Shown one piece after another: positions 55,822 to 64,000 of a DNA stretch of 64,000 nt. Positions within the stretch are counted from its first letter, which is position 1, and every line of letters begins with the position of its first letter. A program made the position numbers and the translations under genes. The DNA comes from Amycolatopsis sp. 2-15. Its GTDB lineage: Bacteria; Actinomycetota; Actinomycetes; Mycobacteriales; Pseudonocardiaceae. The stretch spans positions 3,110,001 to 3,174,000 of the forward strand of contig NZ_CP127294.1 of the NCBI RefSeq assembly GCF_030285625.1, written 5' to 3'. The notes under the pieces are model-generated. The model saw only the letters and a list, made by a program, of their open reading frames with translations. It was not told the origin of the DNA and made no database searches.

Positions 55822-55941
55822 GTCCAGCACCTGCTCGGGCGCGCCCGGATGGAGCAACCCGGGCTCGCGATCTTGATCTTTCTGGTGGTCAAACGCGCGG
55901 GTCGTGCTCGACGGCGGCGCAAGTAGTGCGAACATGTGCTC

Positions 55942-56619
55942 ATGAAGGCACGTGTCTTGGTGGTCGACGACGACCCCGCGCTGGCGGAGATGCTCACCAT
56001 CGTGCTCCGCGGCGAGGGGTTCGACACCGCGGTGGTCGCGGACGGTTCGCGCGCGCTGCCGGCGCTGCGCGAGCTCAAACCGGACCTGGTCCTGCTGGAC
56101 CTGATGCTGCCCGGCATGAACGGCATCGACGTCTGCAAGGCGATCCGCGCCGAGTCCGGCGTGCCGATCGTGATGCTGACCGCCAAGAGCGACACCGTCG
56201 ACATAGTGCTGGGCCTGGAGTCCGGTGCCGACGACTACGTGGTCAAGCCGTTCAAGCCGAAGGAGCTCGTCGCCCGCGTGCGCGCCCGCCTGCGCCGCAC
56301 CGAGGCCGAGCCCGCCGAGTCGCTGACCATCGGCGACCTGGCGATCGACGTGCCGGGCCATGAGGTCACCCGCGAGGGCAAGGCCATCCCGCTCACGCCG
56401 CTGGAGTTCGACCTGCTCGTGGCGCTGGCCCGCAAGCCGCGCCAGGTCTTCACCCGTGAAGTGCTGCTGGAGCAGGTGTGGGGCTACCGCCACGCGGCGG
56501 ACACGCGGCTGGTCAACGTGCACGTCCAGCGTCTGCGGTCGAAGGTCGAGAAGGACCCGGAGCACCCCGAGGTGGTGTTGACGGTGCGCGGCGTCGGTTA
56601 CAAGGCCGGCCCGCCGTGA
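55942..56619 (+). CDS. mtrA: two-component response regulator MtrA
   Basis: 225 residues from ATG 55942 (GTG 55936 is an alternative). Receiver: acidic DDD (9-11), Asp53 in LVLLDLMLPGMNGIDV, Thr80 and Lys102 in VVKPFKPKELV. Winged helix: LTPLEFDLLVALARKPRQVF and VNVHVQRLRSKVEKDPEHPE. Nearly identical in these segments to mycobacterial MtrA, an essential regulator of cell division, wall remodelling and DNA replication genes. First of mtrA-mtrB-lpqB. In mycobacteria tmk precedes it directly; here an IclR/oxidase group lies between. Confidence 0.95.
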   Translation: MKARVLVVDDDPALAEMLTIVLRGEGFDTAVVADGSRALPALRELKPDLVLLDLMLPGMNGIDVCKAIRAESGVPIVMLTAKSDTVDIVLGLESGADDYVVKPFKPKELVARVRARLRRTEAEPAESLTIGDLAIDVPGHEVTREGKAIPLTPLEFDLLVALARKPRQVFTREVLLEQVWGYRHAADTRLVNVHVQRLRSKVEKDPEHPEVVLTVRGVGYKAGPP

Positions 56620-56626
56620 TGGTCCG

Positions 56627-58411
56627 ATGACGGCTTCCGCGGCAGCCGGCCCACCCGCCGGGACGAAGAGTCACCCGAAGGTGGGACGGCCGACCGCTTT
56701 CGCCCGAGCCACGGTGCGCCTCGTGCGGCGCCTCGTGGTCTTGGCGCGCCGCCGGGTGGTGGCGTTCAACGAGCTGTGGCGCCACTCGCTGCAGTTCCGG
56801 GTGACGATCTCGACGCTCGCGCTGTCGGCCGCCGTCGTTTTCGTGCTGGGCATGGTGCTGCAGAACCAGATCACCGAGCGCCTGCTCGACACGAAGCGCA
56901 AGGCCGCCGTCGAGCAGACGCAGGCGCTGGCGGACACCGCGGCGCGTGAGCTGGTGGGCGTCGGCGGCGAGTCGCCCGACGCGCTGCACACGCGGCTCGA
57001 GAACGCGTTGAAAAAGATCTCCACGACGTCAGCGTCGCCCACGGGGTCCACGGCGGGCACGTTCGAGCCGGTGCTCGCGAGTGTCGGACACGACCAGGCC
57101 GACGCCGACCCGGTGTTCGTGGGGCCGTTCACGTCCGTGCCGGTGCGGCTGCGCCAGTTCGTGGAGGGCGGCAACCTCGCGCGCGTCGAGCACACCGTCT
57201 CCGAGAACAACGCGACCACGACGTACCTCATCGTGGGCACGCCGCTGAGCTCGGTGGCGAGCCCGCTGCAGCTGTACTTGCTGTTCCCGCTGACCAGCGA
57301 GCAGAACACCGTGTCGACCGTGCAGAACACGCTGCTCGTGGGCGGCCTCGTGCTGCTGCTGTTGCTGGCCGGCATCACGAACCTGGTGGTCCGGCAGGTG
57401 GTGCGGCCCGTCCGCCAGGCCGCCGCGGCGGCCGAGCAGTTCGCGGGCGGGGACCTGGAGCAGCGCCTCGCCGTGGTCGGCGAGGACGATCTGGCGAAGC
57501 TGGCCGTGTCGTACAACGGCATGGCCGCGAGCATCCAGCGCCAGATCCGCCAGCTCGAGGAGTTCGGCGGGCTGCAGCGCCGGTTCACCTCCGACGTCTC
57601 CCACGAGCTGCGCACCCCGCTCACCACGGTCCGCATGGCCGCCGACGTGCTGCACGCGTCACGCGAGCAGTTCCCCGCCGGCCTCGCGCGGTCCACGGAG
57701 CTGCTGGTCGACGAGCTCGACCGGTTCGAGGCGTTGCTCGGCGACCTGCTGGAGATCAGCCGGCTCGACGCCGGCGTCGAAGAGCTGTCAGCCGAGTACA
57801 TCGACGTGCGGCCCATCGCGACACGTGCCGTCGAGCAGGTACGCGTGATCGCCGGGACCGCGGGCAGCTCGGTGGAGCTGATCCTGCCCGAGGAAGACGC
57901 TTCAGCCGAGGTCGACGCCCGGCGCGTGGAGCGGATCCTGCGCAACCTGCTGGGCAACGCTGTCGACCACAGCGAGGGCAAACCCGTGCAGCTCACCGTC
58001 GCCGTGAACGAGACGGCGGTGGCCGTCACCGTGCGCGACCGCGGCGTGGGCCTGCGTACGGGCGAGGCCGACCTGGTGTTCAACCGGTTCTGGCGCGCCG
58101 ACCCGTCGCGCAACCGGCGCACCGGCGGCACCGGCCTCGGCCTGGCGATCAGCCAGGAGGACGCGCGGCTGCACGGCGGTGTCCTCGACGCGTGGGGCGA
58201 GCTCGGCCAGGGCGCCTGCTTCCGCCTCGTCCTGCCGCGCCACCAGAACGTGCCGATCGAGGAGAACCCGCTGCGCCTGCCGCCGCCCGACGCCACGCCG
58301 GAGATCACGCTGTCGCCGTCTTCGGTGCTCGAGGTGCAGCCGGCGCCCGACGCGATCCTCGCCGACCGCGACCCCGAACGGGACTCCGACCGCGAGGAGG
58401 TCGGCCGGTGA
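56627..58411 (+). CDS. mtrB: sensor histidine kinase MtrB
   Basis: 594 residues from ATG 56627, with only a weak Shine-Dalgarno. A cytoplasmic N-terminus of about 55 residues, first membrane helix near 58-80, an outside domain of ~160 residues and a second helix near 242-263, then HAMP, the H-box FTSDVSHELRTPLTTVRM, N-box LRNLLGNAVDHSEG and ATP lid GGTGLGLAI. The Pro/Glu/Asp-rich C-terminal tail is also seen in mycobacterial MtrB. It phosphorylates MtrA. The stop overlaps the lpqB start by four bases. Confidence 0.95.
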   Translation: MTASAAAGPPAGTKSHPKVGRPTAFARATVRLVRRLVVLARRRVVAFNELWRHSLQFRVTISTLALSAAVVFVLGMVLQNQITERLLDTKRKAAVEQTQALADTAARELVGVGGESPDALHTRLENALKKISTTSASPTGSTAGTFEPVLASVGHDQADADPVFVGPFTSVPVRLRQFVEGGNLARVEHTVSENNATTTYLIVGTPLSSVASPLQLYLLFPLTSEQNTVSTVQNTLLVGGLVLLLLLAGITNLVVRQVVRPVRQAAAAAEQFAGGDLEQRLAVVGEDDLAKLAVSYNGMAASIQRQIRQLEEFGGLQRRFTSDVSHELRTPLTTVRMAADVLHASREQFPAGLARSTELLVDELDRFEALLGDLLEISRLDAGVEELSAEYIDVRPIATRAVEQVRVIAGTAGSSVELILPEEDASAEVDARRVERILRNLLGNAVDHSEGKPVQLTVAVNETAVAVTVRDRGVGLRTGEADLVFNRFWRADPSRNRRTGGTGLGLAISQEDARLHGGVLDAWGELGQGACFRLVLPRHQNVPIEENPLRLPPPDATPEITLSPSSVLEVQPAPDAILADRDPERDSDREEVGR

Positions 58412-60159
58412 AGCGAGTGCTGCTCGCGCTGGCGGGTGTACTGCTGCTCGCGGGCTGCGCCAACGTGCCGCTGGAGTCGCAGCCGTTGGTCGTGTCCGTG
58501 GACTCGACGCCCCCGGTGGCGAACGACGCACCGGAACCGGAGGACGGCCTCGACGCGCTCACGATCGTGCGCGATTTCGTCCGCGCCAACGGCGATCCGC
58601 GGTCCAACAACGCGGCCGCGCGCGCGTACCTCGACGACCAGCAGCGCAGCGCGTGGAAACCCAGCCGCGCGATCACGATCATCGACAACACCTTCAGCAC
58701 CGTCTACGACACGCCGTCGCCGTCGCCGTCCACGACGACGCCGCCGGACCCGAACGTGAGCAACGTGGGGCTGCGCGGGTACACCCTCGGCACGCTGAGC
58801 GCCGACAGCGCGTTCATCCCCGGCTCCGGTCCGGCCGAGCTGACGATCCAGGTGCGCAAACAGGCCAATGGCCAGTGGCGGATCTCCAGCGCCCCGCCCA
58901 CGCTGCTGGTGACCGACGACGACTTCGAGGCGAACTACAACCGCGTCGCCGTGAGCTTCTACTCGCCCGATTCCGGCGCCTTCGTGCCCGACCTGCGCTA
59001 CGTGCCCGCGAAACCGCAATCGGGCCTGCCCGGGCGGGTGATGGACCTGATCCTGCAGGGTCCGTCGGCGGGGCTGGCCGGGGCCGTGCAGAACCTGCTG
59101 GGCGACCAGGTCACGCTCGACACCAACGTCAAGAACGCCGACGACGGCTCGCTGCTCGTGCAGCTCTCGGGGCTCACCGGGGCGAGCCCGGAGACGAGAA
59201 CGCTGATCGCGGCGCAGATCATGCTGTCGATGCAGGCCGTCACGTCCAGCCGCGTCCGGCTGCTCGCCGACGGCCAGCCGCTGGTGCGCGGCCACGAGTA
59301 CTGGCGCAGCAGCGACGTGCCCTCCTACAGCGCGGCCTCGTCGCCGAGCGCCGACCTGCTGGGCCTGATGACGGTCGACGGGCGCATCCGCTCGCTCGGC
59401 GACGGCGCGCCCGTGGCGGGGCCGGCCGGCAACGGCGCGTACGCCGTGGTCAGCGCCGCGCAGTCGATCGACGGCAAGCGGCTCGCGGTGGTGGAGCGCA
59501 GCGGCGACCGCGTTCAGCTGCGCGTCGGCGACCTGGGCCGCGACCTGCCGCTGGTGGACCTCTCCGGCGGTTCCCTGAGCCGCCCGACCTGGCGGCCGGC
59601 GCCGAGCGAGGCCGGTCCGTCGGGCGAGGTGTGGACGGTGGTGGACCACTCGATCGTCGCCCGCATGGTCCTCGACCCGACCGGTCACTGGCTGCGCCAG
59701 AGCGTGAACGCCAACGACCTGCTCGCCCTCGGCACCGACATCGGCGCCCTTCGCCTGTCGCGCGACGGCGCCCGCGTGGCGGCGATCGTCAACGGCCAGC
59801 TCGTGGTCGCGGCGGTCGTGCGCAACGGCGACACCGTGACGCTGCGGGAGCCGCGCGTGCTCCAGCCGGGTGAACTGTCGGATGTCGTGGACCTCGACTG
59901 GGGTTCGACCGCGGACACGCTGGTGGTCGTCACGTCGTCCAGTTCCCAGCCCGTGCAGCGCGTTTCCGTGGACGGGCGCCGGATGGACGCGTTCAACGGC
60001 TCGAACCTGACCGCGCCGGTCACGGCGGTCACGGCGGCGCCCAACCGGCCCATCGTGGTGGCCGACCCGGGTGGGCTGTGGAACGCCACCGAACTGGGTG
60101 AGGTCTGGCGGCCCCAGGCCCACACGATGCTGAACGCGACGCCGTTCTACCCGGGCTGA
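58408..60159 (+). CDS. lpqB: lipoprotein LpqB
   Basis: 583 residues from GTG 58408, with GAGGAGG upstream. A short signal peptide ends at LLLLAGCANVP (Cys near 17). A GerMN-type domain (SGLPGRVMDLILQGPSAGLA and VQLSGLTGASPETRTLI) is followed by a beta-propeller-like C-terminal region of about 300 residues. LpqB binds the outside domain of MtrB and tunes its activity in mycobacteria and streptomycetes. Overlapping starts and stops confirm the mtrA-mtrB-lpqB operon. Confidence 0.93.
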   Translation: MKRVLLALAGVLLLAGCANVPLESQPLVVSVDSTPPVANDAPEPEDGLDALTIVRDFVRANGDPRSNNAAARAYLDDQQRSAWKPSRAITIIDNTFSTVYDTPSPSPSTTTPPDPNVSNVGLRGYTLGTLSADSAFIPGSGPAELTIQVRKQANGQWRISSAPPTLLVTDDDFEANYNRVAVSFYSPDSGAFVPDLRYVPAKPQSGLPGRVMDLILQGPSAGLAGAVQNLLGDQVTLDTNVKNADDGSLLVQLSGLTGASPETRTLIAAQIMLSMQAVTSSRVRLLADGQPLVRGHEYWRSSDVPSYSAASSPSADLLGLMTVDGRIRSLGDGAPVAGPAGNGAYAVVSAAQSIDGKRLAVVERSGDRVQLRVGDLGRDLPLVDLSGGSLSRPTWRPAPSEAGPSGEVWTVVDHSIVARMVLDPTGHWLRQSVNANDLLALGTDIGALRLSRDGARVAAIVNGQLVVAAVVRNGDTVTLREPRVLQPGELSDVVDLDWGSTADTLVVVTSSSSQPVQRVSVDGRRMDAFNGSNLTAPVTAVTAAPNRPIVVADPGGLWNATELGEVWRPQAHTMLNATPFYPG

Positions 60160-60238
60160 CGAGGTTTTCCCGCTCGTTTTCGCCGGGCGGGCCTCGGGGA
60201 CTCCGAAACTGTCGGTGCCCGGGTGCACACTGCGAGTC

Positions 60239-61012
60239 ATGGTTCTCGATCTGCTCGTCCCCGCCCGTTGTGCCGGCTGTGGTGCCCGGGGTGTCCCGTG
60301 CTGCGCGGAGTGTTCGCGGGTGTGGGGGTCACTCACGGAGGTGGTCCGCGCGCCGCTGGCCGGTCTCGCGCCGGCGTACGCGCTGGCTCGTTACCAGGGC
60401 GTCGCCAAGCGCGTCCTGATCGCCTACAAGGAGCGTGGCCGCCGTGATGTCGCGCCGGCACTCGGCCGGGTGCTCGCGTCCGCGCTGGCGGCCTTGCCGC
60501 GCGCCGGTGCTCCCCGCGCCGGCCCGAGCCGTGAGGGACACTCACTCGGTGGACCTTCGTTCGGTGAACCGGCCTTCGCCGGGTCTTCGCGCCCCGGTTC
60601 ACGGCTCGGAAAGCCCGTGGCCGCCGGGGATTCCGCGCGCGGCGGGCCGTGGTGCCTCGTCCCGGCGCCGAGCCGTCGCTCGGCTTCACGCCTCCGTGGT
60701 GGCCCGCACGTGCAGCGCCTCGCCGACGCCGCCGCGTGCTGTCTCGCCCAAACGGGCGCCGAGGCCTTCGTCGCGCCCGCTCTCGCGCTGAAGGGCGCCC
60801 GTGACGCCGTGGGTCTCAGCCGGGCGGAACGCGTCGCCAACCTGGCCGGGCGGCTGCGGTTCGTGCCCGCGGGCCGGCCACCGCCGGGCAGCCGGGTCGT
60901 GGTGCTCGACGACGTGGTCACCACGGGTGCCACGGCGGCCGCGTGCGTGCGGGCACTCACCGACGCCGGGGTCGCCGTGTCGGCTGTGGTCGCGTTGCTC
61001 GCCGCAGGGTGA
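60239..61012 (+). CDS. ComF family phosphoribosyltransferase-like protein
   Basis: 257 residues from ATG 60239 (GTG 60215 is the alternative). N-terminal zinc-ribbon Cys (RCAGCGARGVPCCAEC) and the C-terminal PRPP-binding loop VVVLDDVVTTGAT are intact. Between them, at about 93-140, lies a Gly/Ser/Pro/Arg-rich insert (PSREGHSLGGPSFGEPAFAG) of low complexity that ordinary ComF proteins lack. ComF proteins act in DNA uptake in some bacteria, but the role in actinobacteria is open. Follows lpqB by 80 bases as in mycobacteria. Confidence 0.83.
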   Translation: MVLDLLVPARCAGCGARGVPCCAECSRVWGSLTEVVRAPLAGLAPAYALARYQGVAKRVLIAYKERGRRDVAPALGRVLASALAALPRAGAPRAGPSREGHSLGGPSFGEPAFAGSSRPGSRLGKPVAAGDSARGGPWCLVPAPSRRSASRLRGGPHVQRLADAAACCLAQTGAEAFVAPALALKGARDAVGLSRAERVANLAGRLRFVPAGRPPPGSRVVVLDDVVTTGATAAACVRALTDAGVAVSAVVALLAAG

Positions 61013-61552
61013 GCACACGTCACCTACCCGAGTGATGTCAACAGGGAACGCGACGCAACGGCCGCCCGTTGTCGGGACATGAGGGTCTGGCTCGGAATCA
61101 CGCGGGCGGCCGAACACTCCACCGGGGTGGCGGCTGTGGCGCACCGGGCCGTGACTCTCGGCTTCCGGGCTCCCGCACCGTTGCGCCGTACGCGTGAAAA
61201 CGCATCGCTCGCGTTCGGCCGTCAGGGGCGGGATTTCGGGCTGCGCACGGGGGTTTCGCTGCACGCCGTAATGGGTTCCCGAATCGTGACATCCCCCGGC
61301 TCGGGGGCTGTTGCGAGCGGCGTGATGAAGCTAACGTGCTCCGCTATCAGCAATCCCCGCAGGCAGGGAGGTGTGCAGCCCATGTCCCTGGCGCCGGAGG
61401 CGCGCTGAGTCCGCGCTCGAGCATCCGCCACGAGACGTCGTGACCGGCCATCGAGTTCTTCTCAGCCCGCCAGATCCGGGCTCCGTCCCCGCACTACCGG
61501 CGCCGTGTGAACACACAACAGCTCGCAGTCATCTCAGCGAGGGAGGTCGTGT
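61013..61552. other. 540-base region upstream of hpf
   Basis: No supportable ordinary gene; an open frame at 61079-61408 lacks a ribosome site and looks like chance. At 61382-61408 an ATG preceded by GGGAGG (ten bases) opens an eight-codon frame, MSLAPEAR, which could be a leader peptide. Such long leaders are common before stress-regulated genes; the hpf promoter should lie here. The stretch around 61300-61360 is the least GC-rich. Confidence 0.4.
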
Positions 61553-62260
61553 ATGGACATCGTCGTAAAGGGCCGCAACGTGGAGGTGCCCGACCACTAC
61601 CGGGCACTCGTCAGCGAAAAGCTGGCCCGTCTTGAGCGCTACGACAAGAAGGTCATCCGGTACGACGTGGAGTTGTTCCACGAGCCGAACCGCCGGCAGG
61701 CGAAGAGCTGCCAGCGCGTCGAGATCACCGGAAAGGGCCGCGGTCCGGCCGTGCGCGCTGAAGCGTGCGCCGCGGACTTCTACGCAGCGCTCGACTCCGC
61801 CGTCACGAAGCTGGAGAACCGGCTGAGGCGGACACACGACCGGAGGCGCGTGCACTACGGGCGCAGCCGCCCGGAGTCGGTCGCCGAGGCGACCTCGATG
61901 GCGATGGCCGGCGGATCGCCGGACGCCGTCGCCCGTCCCACCGCGAGCACGGCAGTGCTGGAGGCACCCGCCGTGGACACGGCCGAACCGATCACCGAAG
62001 GTTTCGCGGCCGTCAGCTCCGGTGAGATCACCCTGCCCCAGCAGAAACGCTGGGAAGACGAAGATCTGGGCTACCAGCCCGGCCGCGTCGTCCGCGAGAA
62101 GAAGCACAACGCGGACCCCATGTCGGTGGACCAGGCTCTCTACGAGATGGAGCTGGTCGGCCACGACTTCTACCTGTTCAACGACTCCGAGTCCGGGCGC
62201 CCCAGCGTCGTGTACCGGCGGAAGGGTTTCGACTACGGCGTGATCCGGCTCGGCGGCTGA
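61553..62260 (+). CDS. hpf: ribosome hibernation promoting factor, long form
   Basis: 235 residues from ATG 61553, with GAGGGAGG upstream. The N-terminal ~100 residues are the S30AE/YfiA fold (DIVVKGRNVEVPDHYRALVS, YDVELFHEPNRRQAKSCQRV). An Ala/Thr-rich linker follows, then the C-terminal dimerisation domain (DADPMSVDQALYEMELVG-like: NADPMSVDQALYEMELVGHD and FYLFNDSESGRPSVVYRRK). Long HPF pairs 70S ribosomes into 100S dimers in stationary phase or hypoxia. Followed by a 16-bp hairpin and secA, the usual order. Confidence 0.94.
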   Translation: MDIVVKGRNVEVPDHYRALVSEKLARLERYDKKVIRYDVELFHEPNRRQAKSCQRVEITGKGRGPAVRAEACAADFYAALDSAVTKLENRLRRTHDRRRVHYGRSRPESVAEATSMAMAGGSPDAVARPTASTAVLEAPAVDTAEPITEGFAAVSSGEITLPQQKRWEDEDLGYQPGRVVREKKHNADPMSVDQALYEMELVGHDFYLFNDSESGRPSVVYRRKGFDYGVIRLGG

Positions 62261-62300
62261 GCCCGCCGAACCGGTGCGGCCGGGGAGCCGGCCGGCGCCA

Positions 62301-62336
62301 CGGGTGGCCCGCACGCGAGCGCGTGCGGGCCACCCG
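62301..62336 (+). terminator. 16-bp terminator between hpf and secA
   Basis: CGGGTGGCCCGCACGC (62301-62316) pairs perfectly with GCGTGCGGGCCACCCG (62321-62336) around a four-base loop. Confidence 0.8.
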
Positions 62337-62517
62337 CGTGCCGGGAGTAGGGTTCGAAGGGGCCTCTCATGACCTTCTGCGAGCACGTGCGTGCGCGGAC
62401 CACTGTGTGTTCCCTACGATGTGGTGAGACGGCGGCGCCGCACTACGAGTGCGCGCCGTGCCCACAAGCCCGGGACCGGCTCGGGTGCGATCATGATCAG
62501 CTAGTGAGGTCGACCGG

Positions 62518-64000
<1,483 letters not shown>

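Noticed and set aside
56671..60336. Very long minus-strand open frame opposite mtrB-lpqB (over 1200 codons)
   Set aside because: It is the mirror of GC-rich coding DNA; its product is low-complexity Arg/Ser/Thr, and both sense genes have full domain evidence.
61079..61408. 109-codon open frame upstream of hpf
   Set aside because: No ribosome site at its start, Arg-rich featureless product; its last eight codons are treated only as a possible leader peptide.

Overview
The window is high-GC actinobacterial chromosome with frequent GTG/TTG starts and heavy G/C third-position bias. The gene set (mycothiol deacetylase MshB, a WhiB regulator, MtrAB-LpqB, an IdeR-type iron box, a sortase E substrate) and the gene order point to the Pseudonocardiaceae, probably Amycolatopsis or a close relative. 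The genus is inferred. There are no tRNA or rRNA genes, CRISPR arrays, insertion sequences or prophage. The window opens inside one gene and closes inside secA.

Layout. 1-0.95 kb: the tail of an unknown gene and two tiny membrane-protein genes. 1-5.1 kb: a pterin dehydratase gene facing away from a TPP-riboswitch-controlled thiamine transporter operon (thiBPQ). 5.1-10.3 kb: a LolA-like exported protein with an ABC exporter, divergent from an OmpR-type two-component pair. 10.3-13.5 kb: a Nudix hydrolase, a tryptophanyl-tRNA synthetase gene behind a ribosome-type attenuator, a YciI-like protein, a decayed secreted-protein gene and a small Cys/Lys-rich protein behind an iron box. 13.6-24.1 kb: typA, an orphan peptide-binding lipoprotein and a complete dpp-type peptide importer operon. 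24.6-27.5 kb: mshB and neighbours, and a site-2 protease homologue.

27.6-45 kb is a conserved actinobacterial block with the gene content remembered for the M. tuberculosis whiB2-sahH region: whiB, a giant membrane glycosyltransferase, a zincin-like protein, DUF3499, manB, a Trm112-like protein, an SIS protein, manA, a cation efflux protein, an APC permease and sahH. It supplies mannose phosphates for cell-envelope glycans and recycles S-adenosylhomocysteine. 50.2-64 kb continues with tmk, mtrA-mtrB-lpqB, comF, hpf and secA. Two groups of genes sit where the mycobacterial order has none. At 45.3-50.1 kb are an exported acetoacetate decarboxylase-like protein, a regulator, and a TetR/aldo-keto reductase pair with an operator array. 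At 50.8-55.8 kb are dimethylglycine oxidase, sarcosine oxidase, an IclR regulator and a Rieske ferredoxin, which look like the end of a betaine/N-methyl-glycine catabolic route.

The most interesting signals are regulatory RNA: the trpS attenuator (19-residue leader with tandem Trp codons, plus a TTA codon at trpS codon 4), the TPP riboswitch whose 3' end is copied as the thiB Shine-Dalgarno region, and a hairpin covering the ribosome site of a 37-residue membrane protein. I found no wholly new multi-gene system that I could defend.
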